From: an uncultured bacterium | Lineage (GTDB): Bacteria; Bacillota; Clostridia; Lachnospirales; Lachnospiraceae | DNA: 64,000 bases | Direction: 5' to 3' | Assembly (NCBI GenBank): GCA_905215775.1 | Contig: CAJMRM010000007.1 | Span: 6,973 to 70,972 of the forward strand | In this document: positions 34,175 through 43,180 of the stretch, in pieces | Numbering within the stretch: position 1 is the first letter of the stretch | Layout of the letters: each line of letters begins with the position of its first letter | Made by a program: the position numbers and the translations under genes | The notes under the pieces: generated by a model | What the model was told of the DNA's origin: nothing | Database searches by the model: none | Seen by the model: the letters and a program-made list of their open reading frames with translations, nothing else

Positions 34175-35287
34175 ATGGAAGAGATACGAAACAAAATGAG
34201 ATTATGGAACCGGTGGGGGGAAAGGGCAGGCCGCAGGGCCGCCCGGTTCCTTCTTTCGGTATTTCTGACGGCGGGCCTGATTTCCGGCTGCGGAAACAGC
34301 GCCGGGGCAGAGACGCTGGCGGAACAGCCGGCAGACGGATCCGGGATTGAGGTCCATTTCATCGATGTGGGCCAGGCAGACGCCGCCCTGGTGCTCTGCG
34401 ATGGGGAGAGTATGCTGATCGACGGCGGCAATTCTGAGGATTCCGATGTGATCTATACGTATCTGGAAAAGCAGAAGGTGGAGGAGCTGGATTACATGGT
34501 CTGCACCCATGCCCATGAGGACCATGTGGGCGGCCTTTCCGGAGCGCTCACGTATGCGTCTGTGGATACGGCCCTTGCCCCGGTGACGGAGTATGACAGC
34601 AGGGCCTTCAGAAATTTCCGGGACGGTCTGGAAAAGCAGGGGGTGGCGATCACCATACCGGAGGCTGGAGACAGCTTTCTCCTGGGAAGCGCCCAGGTGA
34701 AGGTCCTGGGACCGGTCCGGGAAACGGATGAGACCAACAATACCTCCATCGTTCTCCGGATCGTGTACGGGGATACTTCATTTTTATTCACCGGGGACGC
34801 GGAACGGGAAGAGGAGGAGGACATCCTGGATACAGGGGAAACCTTAAAGAGCACCGTCCTGAAGGTGGGCCATCACGGGAGCGACAGCTCCACTTCGTAT
34901 CCGTTCCTCAGAGAGGTGATGCCGGAGTACGGCGTGATCTCCGTGGGAACCGGAAATACCTACGGCCATCCCACCCAGGAGGTCTTAAGCCGTCTGAGCG
35001 ACGCGGGGGTGACGGTGTATCGGACGGATCTCCAGGGAGACATTATCTGTACCAGCGACGGTGAAGAGGTCACCTTCCGGACCGCTAAGGACACGGCTCC
35101 CCAGGAGGGCAGAAAGCCGGATCCGGAGGAGAAGGAGTACATCCTCAATACAAACACCATGAAGTTCCATCACCCCGCCTGCTCCAGTGCGGCGGAAATG
35201 GGGCCGGAGAATAAAAAGGAGTTTACAGGAACCAGAGAGGAGCTTCTGGAAAAGGGATACAGTCCCTGCGGCCGGTGTAAGCCGTAG
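34175..35287 (+). CDS. secreted metallo-beta-lactamase-fold hydrolase, ComEC-like, lipoprotein
   Basis: 370 residues. A signal peptide with lipobox (LISGC) near residue 33 indicates a lipid-anchored exported protein. The MBL core contains THAHEDH (H112, H114, D116, H117), FIDVGQADAALV at the front, and KVGHHGSDSSTSYPFL. It resembles the soluble C-terminal domain of ComEC, so DNA hydrolysis is possible. The last 50 residues (YILNTNTMKFHHPACSS, GYSPCGRCKP) form an Ada-like cysteine/histidine domain common in these proteins. Two ThrE genes follow. Confidence 0.83.
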   Translation: MEEIRNKMRLWNRWGERAGRRAARFLLSVFLTAGLISGCGNSAGAETLAEQPADGSGIEVHFIDVGQADAALVLCDGESMLIDGGNSEDSDVIYTYLEKQKVEELDYMVCTHAHEDHVGGLSGALTYASVDTALAPVTEYDSRAFRNFRDGLEKQGVAITIPEAGDSFLLGSAQVKVLGPVRETDETNNTSIVLRIVYGDTSFLFTGDAEREEEEDILDTGETLKSTVLKVGHHGSDSSTSYPFLREVMPEYGVISVGTGNTYGHPTQEVLSRLSDAGVTVYRTDLQGDIICTSDGEEVTFRTAKDTAPQEGRKPDPEEKEYILNTNTMKFHHPACSSAAEMGPENKKEFTGTREELLEKGYSPCGRCKP

Positions 35288-35310
35288 GCGGACAGGAAAT
35301 GGGGAGAACT

Positions 35311-36132
35311 ATGAGGCTGGAAGAAAAAATAGAACCAGGCCGGGAGGAAGGGCCTGTGTCCGGGGACAGGCAGGAGATCATGGAGATCGCCATGCGGGCC
35401 GGACATATTCTTTTGGAAAATGGAGCGGAAATTTCACGGGTGGAGGAGACCATTGACCGGATCTGCCGGCATTATGGGATCCAGTCGGCGAATTCCTTTG
35501 TGCTCAGCAACGGGATCTTTTCCACCATGGGAAACCGGAGAGAGGAATTTTTTGCCAGGGTGCAGCATATTCCTGTCAGCGGCGCCCATCTGAACCGGGT
35601 GGCCGCCGTGAATCAGCTTTCCCGGGAGATCGAGGAAGGAAAACACACCATCGAGGATTTGGAGCGGTGCCTGGACGATATTGAAAATATGCCTGGAAAG
35701 CGAAACATTGTCCAGATCATGGCGTCGGCGGTGGGAAGCGGTGCGTTCTGTCTGTTTTTCGGCGGCGGCCTCCTGGACAGTGCGGCGGCATTTTTATCCG
35801 GGATGCTTCTGTATGTGTATATTCTTTATGGGGGATACAGGCTTTCCCGGCTGGTGGAGCATATCCTGGGCGGCGCTTTGGTAACGTTTTTATGCATGGG
35901 ATTCTATCACCTGGGACTGGGGCGTAATATCAGCTCGATGATCATTGGCTCTGTGATCCCCATGATCCCCGGGGTGGCCTTTACCAACGCGATTCGGGAT
36001 CTGACAGACGGGGACTATATCGCCGGCTCGGTCCGGATGATGGACACGGCGCTGGTGGTCCTGGGGATCGCCCTGGGCGTCGGCATGATGTTCACTGCCT
36101 ACTACCGGATCACAGGAGGGAATCTGCTATGA
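35311..36132 (+). CDS. threonine/serine exporter, N-terminal subunit (ThrE/DUF1212)
   Basis: 273 residues. The soluble front half contains AGHILLENGAEISRVEETIDRI and ALSNG-like FVLSNGIFSTM; the back half has five hydrophobic segments. Clostridia encode ThrE as two proteins and this is the larger, N-terminal one. The ATG at 35311 follows GGGGAG and is preferred to 35299. The stop overlaps the partner gene by ATGA. Substrate export is inferred from the Corynebacterium family member. Confidence 0.85.
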   Translation: MRLEEKIEPGREEGPVSGDRQEIMEIAMRAGHILLENGAEISRVEETIDRICRHYGIQSANSFVLSNGIFSTMGNRREEFFARVQHIPVSGAHLNRVAAVNQLSREIEEGKHTIEDLERCLDDIENMPGKRNIVQIMASAVGSGAFCLFFGGGLLDSAAAFLSGMLLYVYILYGGYRLSRLVEHILGGALVTFLCMGFYHLGLGRNISSMIIGSVIPMIPGVAFTNAIRDLTDGDYIAGSVRMMDTALVVLGIALGVGMMFTAYYRITGGNLL

Positions 36133-36644
36133 CAGAGCTTTCAGCATGGTTTGCGTTTTTCCCGCCCTTTCCCACGGGCGAGCTTTTTAAGCAGCTTCTG
36201 GCGGCGGGAGTGGGGACGGCGGCTTTTTCCGTCCTGTTTTATGTGCCGAGAAAATATTATGGCTTCTGTGCTGCCTGCGGAGCCTGGGGCTGGCTTGTTT
36301 ATTTTGTTCTGGAGTGGGCCGGGATGACTGTGACAGAGGCCACGTTTTTTGCGGCGGCAGCGGTGGTATTCCTGTCCCGGCTGTTTGCGGTCCTGGAGCG
36401 GTGTCCGGCTACCCTGTTCATGATCCCGGGGATCTTTCCGCTGGTTCCTGGCGCCGGGATTTACTGGACAGCCTATTATATCGTGACGGACCAGATGGAG
36501 CTGGCCAGCCGTACAGGCTTTTCGGCTGTCAAGGCAGCGGTGGCCATCGTTTTAGGGATCATTTTTGTGTTTGAGATTCCCCAGAGCTTTTTTAAGCGGG
36601 TCCTGGGAAGAAAACGGACGGGAGAAGCAGTCCAGAGGCAGTAG
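36129..36644 (+). CDS. threonine/serine exporter, C-terminal subunit (ThrE/DUF3815)
   Basis: 171 residues with four to five membrane segments. FSVLFYVPRKYYGFCAACGA, EATFFAAAAVVFLSRLFAV and MIPGIFPLVPGAGIYW match the second half of ThrE. It overlaps the first-half gene by four bases, so the pair forms one transporter. No promoter lies between them. Confidence 0.87.
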   Translation: MTELSAWFAFFPPFPTGELFKQLLAAGVGTAAFSVLFYVPRKYYGFCAACGAWGWLVYFVLEWAGMTVTEATFFAAAAVVFLSRLFAVLERCPATLFMIPGIFPLVPGAGIYWTAYYIVTDQMELASRTGFSAVKAAVAIVLGIIFVFEIPQSFFKRVLGRKRTGEAVQRQ

Positions 36645-36675
36645 CGCGTGCTGGGAAAGAAAAAGAATACAGGTA

Positions 36676-36704
36676 TTTACAGATTTTTCCCGGTATGCTA
36701 TAAT
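36676..36704 (+). promoter_or_regulatory. promoter of the SEC-C gene
   Basis: TTTACA (36676-36681), 17 bp spacer, TATAAT (36699-36704) with TGC just before it as an extended -10; 44 bp from the start codon. Confidence 0.7.
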
Positions 36705-36748
36705 ACGAAGAGTGTGTATCTTAAGAATACGAAAAGGATGGTTTTATA

Positions 36749-37264
36749 ATGGCAACTTTACTTGAAACATGGAGGAACCTGGCATACGGCGAAGGCCTCG
36801 ACGATAAAAAGAGAGAAGAGCTCTGGACAGGATATTTTACAGTGGAGAAGGGGATCTATGAGAAGATCCTTTCTGACCCGGCCCAGGTGGTAGAGGGAAC
36901 CGTAAAGGAGCTGGCTGAAAAGTATGAGACAGAAGTGCTCATTATGACCGGATTCTTAGACGGGATCAACGAGAGCTTAAAGGGATACGAGAACCCCATC
37001 GAGACAATGGACGAAAATACCGTTGTTAAGATCGAGATCGATCCGGAAAAGCTGTACTACAATATGGTAGAAGCGAAGGCAACCTGGCTGTACGGCCTTC
37101 CCCAGTGGGAGGCGATCCTCACAGAGGAGAAGAGAAACGAGCTTTACAAGGCCCAGAAGGCTTCCGGTACGGTACGCCGTGAAGGCCACAAGATCTACCC
37201 CAACGATCCGTGTCCCTGCGGAAGTGGTAAAAAGTATAAAAAGTGCTGCGGACGGAATCAGTAA
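36749..37264 (+). CDS. SEC-C metal-binding protein
   Basis: 171 residues. The C-terminal PCPCGSGKKYKKCCG is the SEC-C zinc site, shared with SecA tails and many small proteins. The helical N-terminal 145 residues (MATLLETWRNLAYGEGLDDK at the front, KATWLYGLPQWEAILTEEKR near 110) resemble a Clostridia family without known function. The start is preceded by AAGGATGG. Good promoter upstream. Metal or protein binding is all that can be inferred. Confidence 0.82.
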   Translation: MATLLETWRNLAYGEGLDDKKREELWTGYFTVEKGIYEKILSDPAQVVEGTVKELAEKYETEVLIMTGFLDGINESLKGYENPIETMDENTVVKIEIDPEKLYYNMVEAKATWLYGLPQWEAILTEEKRNELYKAQKASGTVRREGHKIYPNDPCPCGSGKKYKKCCGRNQ

Positions 37265-37339
37265 TAAGAAGACGGACATGGGAGCGTTGCAGAATCTGTG
37301 GAAATTCTGCTGCGCTCCTTTTTTACGCGAGGGAGATAC

Positions 37340-38104
37340 ATGGAAGCATATACGGGATTTGCAGCGGTTTATGATACGTTTATGGACAATGTTCCCTACG
37401 GGGAATGGTGCGGGTATCTGGCGGGATTGCTGAAGGAGTACGGCGTGGAAAGCGGGCTGGTCCTGGACCTGGGCTGCGGGACCGGGAGCCTTACGGAGCT
37501 CCTGGCGGCCAGGGGCTACGATATGATCGGCATTGATTATTCGGAAGAGATGCTGGAGCTGGCAGCGCAGAAGCGGGCGGAATCGGGACAGGATATTCTG
37601 TATCTTTGCCAGGACATGCGGGAATTTGAGCTGTACGGAACCGTTAGGGCCGTGGTGTCTATCTGTGATTGTATCAACTATATCACAGACCCGGACGATC
37701 TGACAGAGGTTTTTTCTCTGGTCAATAATTATCTGGATCCCGGCGGCGTTTTTATTTTCGATCTGAACACAGAATATAAATACGCCCAGGTTATGGGAGA
37801 TACCACCGTGGCAGAGGATCGGGAGGAATCCAGCTTTATCTGGGACAACCAGTACGACCCGGAGGAGAGGATCAATATTTACGATCTGTCCATTTTTGTG
37901 CGGGAGGATAACGGCCTTTACAGAAAATACCAGGAGACCCATTACCAGAGGGCTTACTCCCTGGAGGAAATCCAGAGGGCCCTGGCTGCTGCAGGAATGG
38001 AATTTGTGACGGCCTATGACGCCTTTACAAAGGATGCGCCCAGGGAGGAAAGCGAACGGATCTATATCATAGCCAGGGAACACGGAAAGAAGCAGAATAG
38101 TTAA
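37340..38104 (+). CDS. class I SAM-dependent methyltransferase
   Basis: 254 residues. VLDLGCGTGSLTELLAARGY is motif I for S-adenosylmethionine, and MIGIDYSEEMLELA is motif II. FAAVYDTFMDNVPYGEW near the start is typical of the Clostridia group beside hslO. The ATG at 37340 has GAGGGAG upstream; the longer frame to 37298 has none. The target is unknown. The gene precedes hslO by 15 bp. Confidence 0.87.
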   Translation: MEAYTGFAAVYDTFMDNVPYGEWCGYLAGLLKEYGVESGLVLDLGCGTGSLTELLAARGYDMIGIDYSEEMLELAAQKRAESGQDILYLCQDMREFELYGTVRAVVSICDCINYITDPDDLTEVFSLVNNYLDPGGVFIFDLNTEYKYAQVMGDTTVAEDREESSFIWDNQYDPEERINIYDLSIFVREDNGLYRKYQETHYQRAYSLEEIQRALAAAGMEFVTAYDAFTKDAPREESERIYIIAREHGKKQNS

Positions 38105-38119
38105 GAAAGGTTTGAGAAT

Positions 38120-39004
38120 ATGACGGATTATATTATCAGAGCAACGGCGGCGGAGGGACAGATCCGTGCCTTTGCAGCCACCACCAGGGATCTGGTGGAA
38201 ACGGCCAGAGATGCCCATAACACCAGCCCGGTGGCTACGGCTGCCCTGGGCCGGCTTTTGACGGCAGGAGCCATGATGGGGATCATGATGAAGGGAGAAA
38301 AGGACCTTCTGACCTTACGGGCAGAGGGAGACGGACCCATTGGCGGTCTTCTGGTGACCGCCAGCTCCAATGGAGATGTAAAGGGCTATGCCTTCAATCC
38401 GGAGGTCATGCTGCCGCCCAACGCCCAGGGAAAGCTGGATGTGGGAGGAGCGCTTGGAGTGGGAGTCTTAAGCGTGATCCGGGACATCGGCTTAAAGGAG
38501 CCGTATGTGGGCCAGACCATCCTGGTTTCCGGTGAGATCGCCGAGGATCTGACGTATTATTACGCCACCTCAGAGCAGATCCCGTCTTCGGTGGCCCTGG
38601 GAGTCCTTATGAATAAGGATAACACGGTCCGCCAGGCAGGCGGGTTTATTATCCAGCTGATGCCGGGAGCCTCCGATGAGTGTATCGACAGGCTGGAGGC
38701 CCGTCTGGGTGAGATGAGCTCCATCACTGCCTTATTGGATGCCGGGAAGACGCCGGAGGAGATCTTAGAAGACCTTCTGGGAGATATGGGGCTGGAGCTC
38801 CTTGACCGTCTTCCGGCCAGGTTCCATTGCGACTGCCATAAGTCCCGGGTGGCCAGAGCCATTACAAGTATCGGAAAAAAAGAGATCCAGGATATGATCG
38901 ACGAGGGAAAGCCCATTGAGGTGAGCTGTCATTTCTGTAATAAGATCTATACGTTTACGGTGGATGAATTAAAGGAAATGCTGGAAAAGGCCACCAGGCC
39001 ATAA
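38120..39004 (+). CDS. hslO: redox-regulated chaperone Hsp33
   Basis: 294 residues. In oxidising stress it releases zinc, unfolds its linker and holds aggregating proteins. The C-terminal zinc centre is present: C237-x-C239 in HCDCHKSR and C270-x2-C273 in CHFCNK. The core GEKDLLTLRAEGDGPIGGLLV and FIIQLMPGASDECIDRLE are typical. AAAGG precedes the start. After the stop, two hairpins lie at 39017-39042 and 39055-39109 without T runs. Confidence 0.94.
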   Translation: MTDYIIRATAAEGQIRAFAATTRDLVETARDAHNTSPVATAALGRLLTAGAMMGIMMKGEKDLLTLRAEGDGPIGGLLVTASSNGDVKGYAFNPEVMLPPNAQGKLDVGGALGVGVLSVIRDIGLKEPYVGQTILVSGEIAEDLTYYYATSEQIPSSVALGVLMNKDNTVRQAGGFIIQLMPGASDECIDRLEARLGEMSSITALLDAGKTPEEILEDLLGDMGLELLDRLPARFHCDCHKSRVARAITSIGKKEIQDMIDEGKPIEVSCHFCNKIYTFTVDELKEMLEKATRP

Positions 39005-39194
39005 AAGGGCAGAACTGCCGGAGAAACTTAGTTTCCGGAGAGAACAGCAAAAGGGGGTGCTGCAAAAGGAAGGATTCCAGAAGGATTCTTCATCTGCTTT
39101 GCAGCATCCTCTGATGTAATCAACTTCATGCACATCCGCTTCGTTCTAACAAGCTGTTTCTCTGGTTAGAAAAAGGCACAATGAGAATCGGCGA

Positions 39195-39392
39195 TTAAAG
39201 TCTGGTTACGTTGACGGCCTGGGGACCCTTGGAGCCCTCGATCACGTCGAATTCGACGTCTGCACCTTCATCGAGGGTCTTAAAGCCTTCCATATTAAGA
39301 CCAGAATAATGTACGAACACGTCATGCCCATCTGCATCGCAGATAAAGCCGTAACCTTTTTGGTTGTTAAACCACTTAACTGTACCTTTCAT
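39195..39392 (-). CDS. cold shock protein, CspA-like
   Basis: 65 residues, a single OB fold that binds single-stranded RNA and DNA. KGTVKWFNNQKGYGFI contains RNP1, and DVFVHYSGL contains RNP2. Start at 39392 with GCGGAGG upstream; a longer frame to 39467 overlaps the promoter and is not used. The leader carries a GCAGGC/GCCTGC hairpin (39417-39431). Stand-alone gene. Confidence 0.93.
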   Translation of the reverse strand: MKGTVKWFNNQKGYGFICDADGHDVFVHYSGLNMEGFKTLDEGADVEFDVIEGSKGPQAVNVTRL

Positions 39393-39438
39393 ATGATACC
39401 TCCGCAATAAGACCTTGCAGGCTGTGCCTGCTACGTTC

Positions 39439-39467
39439 ACAATAGCACAACCGGTCAGGGATGTCAA
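39439..39467 (-). promoter_or_regulatory. promoter of the cold shock gene
   Basis: On the minus strand TTGACA (39467-39462), 17 bp spacer, TATTGT (39444-39439). The resulting leader of about 40 bases includes the 39417-39431 hairpin. Confidence 0.72.
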
Positions 39468-39506
39468 ATAAAATCATGTGGATGATTTTGCGATTTTTCG
39501 AACAAT

Positions 39507-40100
39507 ATGAGGGAGTTTGTAATAGTAAAAGAAAGCTTGAATTTTCAGAATAAAATGAGAAATAATGCCTGGAACCATTTTCGGACCATCACCCATCACC
39601 GGTTTCTGGTCATGAAGGGCTGCTTCCGGGTTGGGCTTTATAAGCAGGGACTGCTTCACGACCTTTCCAAATATACCTGGGAAGAATTCCGCACAGGGAT
39701 CCGTTATTACCAGGGAAACCGCAGTCCCAATGCGGCGGAGAAAGAGGAGAAGGGATATTCTCCGGCCTGGCTCCACCATAAGGGGAGAAACCGGCACCAT
39801 TTTGAATATTGGACCGATATTTCCACCAGGGAGGAGAATTGGAGGATCGTTGGAGTGAAGATGCCGGTCCGGTATTTCGTGGAAATGATCATGGACCGTA
39901 TCGCCGCATCCAAGACATACCGGGGAAAAGCCTATACGGACGGGGATCCGTATGCGTATTTTTCCCGCAATAAGGATGTTCTGACGATGCATCCGGAAAC
40001 CAAAAGGGAGCTGGATAAGGTGCTTCGTATGCTGGAGAAGAAGGGGGAGCGGTACACCTTCCGGTATCTGCGGTATCTTTTGAAAAAAGGGGATTATTAG
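39507..40100 (+). CDS. DUF5662-family protein
   Basis: 197 residues. AWNHFRTITHHRFLVMKGCF, GLLHDLSKYTWEEF and WLHHKGRNRHHFEYWTD are the conserved, histidine-rich blocks of this family. The GLLHDLSKY pattern recalls HD-type metal sites, so a metal-dependent phosphohydrolase-like activity is possible but unproven. The ATG at 39507 has no good ribosome site; an ATG at 39555 or a TTG between are alternatives. It is convergent with the YprB-like gene. Confidence 0.75.
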   Translation: MREFVIVKESLNFQNKMRNNAWNHFRTITHHRFLVMKGCFRVGLYKQGLLHDLSKYTWEEFRTGIRYYQGNRSPNAAEKEEKGYSPAWLHHKGRNRHHFEYWTDISTREENWRIVGVKMPVRYFVEMIMDRIAASKTYRGKAYTDGDPYAYFSRNKDVLTMHPETKRELDKVLRMLEKKGERYTFRYLRYLLKKGDY

Positions 40101-40113
40101 AGATCTGGGCGGC

Positions 40114-41193
40114 TTAAAAAAGCTCCGCCCAGATTTTTTTGATATACTGGTTGAGACGGACTGGATCCTGGAAGCAGGAGGGGGAAAATTCAAAAAATCC
40201 AGTCCGGTCTTTGGACGAGTTTTTAAACTCGGGAGTCCAGACCGGTTCAGGCTGAGGCAGGAAAACGCCGCTTTTTTTCGTGTAGCACGTTTCTTTGGTT
40301 GCCTTGATCCGGGCGTCCCGGTCCACATATTCGCCGACGCTTTTATGGACAGCCGTATCCTCATAGATCAGATAATAGTAGTCCTTATAGTTCGGGTAAT
40401 AGTATTTCAGGGTTCCTTCGTAAAGCCGGATGGAAAGCTCCAGGGCATTTCCGGAAGCTGCAAAACCGTAGGAGGGGACGGCAGCGCAGATGGGCCGGGG
40501 CAGTACGGTCTCCTCCTCTCCCCGCAAAGAAAGCAGGAGACGGGGCGTTTCACCCGCCGCCTTTTTCAGGTGAAGGAGAGTAAAATCCTGGGTAAAAAAA
40601 TCGGGATAAAACAGGATCGGAAGAAGGCGGGGCATCCCCTTCAGATCCTCCTCATTGTGGAGAAGGAGAAGTTTTAGGAGAGCTTCCTCCCGGGTATTCA
40701 GATACTCTTCGTAGACGCTTATGAGCTGGCCGCCGTCGAAACGGTCTTCCCGGCTGATGGAGAGGAAGCCCTCAATGGTCTTCTGCTTCAAATTCTCCAG
40801 CCCCAGACGCTTTTTCCAGGGCTTGATGCGCTTATAGATATCTACGCTTTCCACGCCGGAAAAATCACAGGAAAGCTTCAGGGCCCGGCACCGCTTCATA
40901 AGGAAGGGGATATCAAAGGTGTCTCCGTTAAAATGGACCAGGACGGAGTAGTCCTTTAGAAAGGAGAAAAAGCTCTGGATCACCTGGGCTTCGGAGTCCT
41001 TTGTATCGGCAAACCACTGGATAAAGTGGGCACGGCCTTCCTTAAAAAATACACAGCCGATCAGATAGACCGTACAGAAGTCACCGGAAAAACCGGTGGT
41101 CTCGATATCAAAGAACAGGAGGGAGGCGGGATCGCCCAGGCGGGACAGGGGATAGGATCCCTCCGGGTCAAAGGTGTTTTGGATCGTTGTCAT
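40114..41193 (-). CDS. YprB-like ribonuclease H-fold exonuclease
   Basis: 359 residues. LLFFDIETTGFSGDFCTVYL holds the first acidic residues of a DnaQ-like exonuclease; VLVHFNGDTFDIPFLMKRC holds a further conserved Asp. The C-terminal half has no clear motif, as in other YprB proteins. The ATG at 41193 is used. A longer frame begins at a TTG (41274) that is the -35 box of the promoter, so it cannot be translated from that transcript. Substrate and role unknown, but single-strand nucleic acid trimming is likely. Confidence 0.82.
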   Translation of the reverse strand: MTTIQNTFDPEGSYPLSRLGDPASLLFFDIETTGFSGDFCTVYLIGCVFFKEGRAHFIQWFADTKDSEAQVIQSFFSFLKDYSVLVHFNGDTFDIPFLMKRCRALKLSCDFSGVESVDIYKRIKPWKKRLGLENLKQKTIEGFLSISREDRFDGGQLISVYEEYLNTREEALLKLLLLHNEEDLKGMPRLLPILFYPDFFTQDFTLLHLKKAAGETPRLLLSLRGEEETVLPRPICAAVPSYGFAASGNALELSIRLYEGTLKYYYPNYKDYYYLIYEDTAVHKSVGEYVDRDARIKATKETCYTKKSGVFLPQPEPVWTPEFKNSSKDRTGFFEFSPSCFQDPVRLNQYIKKIWAELF

Positions 41194-41245
41194 AGGTATG
41201 GGGTTCGTTCCTTTCGCTTGCAGATCTGGTCTGGAATCTGGTTTC

Positions 41246-41274
41246 AGTATACGTGGTTTCTTGCGGAATGTCAA
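41246..41274 (-). promoter_or_regulatory. promoter of the YprB-like gene
   Basis: Minus strand TTGACA (41274-41269), 17 bp spacer, TATACT (41251-41246); 52 bases from the chosen start. Confidence 0.75.
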
Positions 41275-41326
41275 TGAACCGGCGGTTCAATACCAGAAAA
41301 TTTGTTCGATTCCCTCCGGGTTTATC

Positions 41327-41355
41327 TTGCAAAGGCATTTTGTCTATGGTATGAT
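41327..41355 (+). promoter_or_regulatory. promoter of the ruvA operon
   Basis: TTGCAA (41327-41332), 17 bp spacer, TATGAT (41350-41355) with TGG before it. It lies 47 bp upstream of ruvA. No LexA-type box was recognised. Confidence 0.65.
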
Positions 41356-41401
41356 TCTTTTACAGAGCAAAGCCGCATGAGCGGTTCGGAGGGAAAATAC
41401 A

Positions 41402-42019
41402 TTGATTTCATATATCAGAGGCACCCTGGCGGAAAAAAACGAGGATTCGGCAGTGGTGGAGGCCCATGGGGTCGGCTACCAGATCTTTGTGCCTGTTTCA
41501 GTGCTTTCGGAGCTTCCGCCTCTGGGGGAAAGCGTAAAGATCTACACATATTTCAGCGTCCGGGAGGATGGAATGAGTCTGTTTGGCTTTCTGTCCAGGC
41601 AGGATCTGACAATGTTCAGGCAGCTCATCGGCGTCAACGGCATCGGTCCCAAAAGCGCTCTGGGGATCCTGTCCGTCTTAAAGCCAGACGTGCTGCGGAT
41701 GGCCGTGGCATCGAACGATGCGAAGACCATCTCCAGGGCTCCCGGAGTGGGTCCTAAAACGGCCCAGAGGATCATTCTGGACCTGAAGGATAAGATAAAG
41801 CCGGAGGATGTGCTGGCCGGCGGACTGGAGGAGTCTCTGGCAGTACCGGAGGAGATCTCCGGAGTGGGCCAGGCAGGAAAAGAGGCCGTGGAGGCCCTGA
41901 CGGCCCTTGGCTATTCGGCGGCAGAGGCGTCCGGAGCCGTAAGAAAGGTGAAGATCACCGGGGAAATGACGGCGGAAGACGTTTTAAAGGGAGCGCTAAA
42001 GCATCTGGCTTTCTTATAG
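41402..42019 (+). CDS. ruvA: Holliday junction branch migration protein RuvA
   Basis: 205 residues. RuvA binds four-way junctions and loads RuvB. The N-terminal OB fold (MISYIRGTLAEK, GVGYQIFVP), the two HhH motifs LIGVNGIGPKSALGILSVL and RAPGVGPKTAQRIILDLKDK, and the C-terminal helices (EALTALGYSAAEA) that touch RuvB are all present. The start is TTG with CGGAGGG upstream. ruvB follows after 39 bp. Confidence 0.95.
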   Translation: MISYIRGTLAEKNEDSAVVEAHGVGYQIFVPVSVLSELPPLGESVKIYTYFSVREDGMSLFGFLSRQDLTMFRQLIGVNGIGPKSALGILSVLKPDVLRMAVASNDAKTISRAPGVGPKTAQRIILDLKDKIKPEDVLAGGLEESLAVPEEISGVGQAGKEAVEALTALGYSAAEASGAVRKVKITGEMTAEDVLKGALKHLAFL

Positions 42020-42058
42020 GAAGGAACCGGAGCGAACAAATAGAACAGGCAGGTTGGT

Positions 42059-43090
42059 ATGAGTCGCAAAATCATTACAACAGAAGAGACAGAAGAAGAT
42101 AAGAAGATAGAAGGCACCTTAAGGCCCCGGTATTTAAAGGAATATATCGGCCAGGAAAAGATAAAATCCACCTTGAAGATCTTTATAGATGCTGCCAAAA
42201 GCCGTGGAGAAGCCCTGGACCACGTACTGTTTTACGGCCCGCCGGGCCTGGGGAAAACGACACTGTGCGGGATCATTGCCAATGAGATGGGAGTGAATCT
42301 GAAGGTCACCTCCGGTCCGGCCATCGAAAAGCCCGGGGAGATGGCGGCGATCCTCAACAACCTCCAGGAAGGAGACGTATTGTTTGTGGATGAGATCCAC
42401 CGGCTGAACCGGCAGGTGGAGGAGGTCCTGTATCCGGCTATGGAGGACTTTGCCATCGACATCATGCTGGGAAAGGATTCCGCGGCCAGATCGATCCGGC
42501 TGGAGCTCCCGAGGTTTACCCTGGTGGGAGCCACCACCCGGGCGGGGCTTTTGACGGCTCCCCTGCGGGACCGGTTCGGTGTGATCCAGCGTCTGGAATT
42601 TTATTCGCCGGAGGAGCTCTGCGTGATCGTAAAACGGTCGGCGCAGGTCATGGGCGTGGAGATCCAGGATGAGGGCGCCTGGGAGATCGCACGGAGATCC
42701 AGGGGAACGCCGAGACTGGCCAACCGGCTTCTGAAACGGGTCAGGGATTTTGCCCAGGTAAAGTATGACGGCGTCATTACGAAGGCTGTGGCAGACTTTG
42801 CGCTGGATATCCTGGATGTGGACCGGCTGGGACTGGACAACAACGACCGGACGATCCTCCTTACCATGATCCAGAAATTCGGGGGAGGGCCTGTGGGCCT
42901 GGAGACCCTGGCGGCATCCATCGGTGAGGACTCCGGAACCCTGGAGGATGTCTATGAACCGTATCTTCTGATGAACGGACTCATCAACCGGACGCCCCGG
43001 GGCCGGGTTGCCACAGAGGCGGCGTATGTCCATCTGGGGCTGACGCCGGCTTCTGGGGAGATGCAGCCGGCGGAAGGCGCACGGTTATGA
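42059..43090 (+). CDS. ruvB: Holliday junction helicase RuvB
   Basis: 343 residues, the AAA+ motor of branch migration. Walker A GPPGLGKTTLCG, Walker B LFVDEIHRL, sensor and arginine-finger region LVGATTRAGLLTAPLRDRFG, and the C-terminal winged helix ending in PRGRVATEAAYVHLG are clear. It follows ruvA in the same unit. ruvC is not in this window, as is usual for Firmicutes, which use RecU. Confidence 0.96.
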   Translation: MSRKIITTEETEEDKKIEGTLRPRYLKEYIGQEKIKSTLKIFIDAAKSRGEALDHVLFYGPPGLGKTTLCGIIANEMGVNLKVTSGPAIEKPGEMAAILNNLQEGDVLFVDEIHRLNRQVEEVLYPAMEDFAIDIMLGKDSAARSIRLELPRFTLVGATTRAGLLTAPLRDRFGVIQRLEFYSPEELCVIVKRSAQVMGVEIQDEGAWEIARRSRGTPRLANRLLKRVRDFAQVKYDGVITKAVADFALDILDVDRLGLDNNDRTILLTMIQKFGGGPVGLETLAASIGEDSGTLEDVYEPYLLMNGLINRTPRGRVATEAAYVHLGLTPASGEMQPAEGARL

Positions 43091-43180
43091 AACTTTTAGG
43101 AAATCTGTAAGGAATAATTTCTGGTTCCGGCAGAGCGGATATGGTAGACTAAACAAGGAAAGAAAATCGGGAGAGCAGAC

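Noticed and set aside
41194..41274. TTG start giving a longer YprB-like protein
   Set aside because: The TTG is the -35 element of a consensus promoter, so the added codons would lie upstream of the transcript start.
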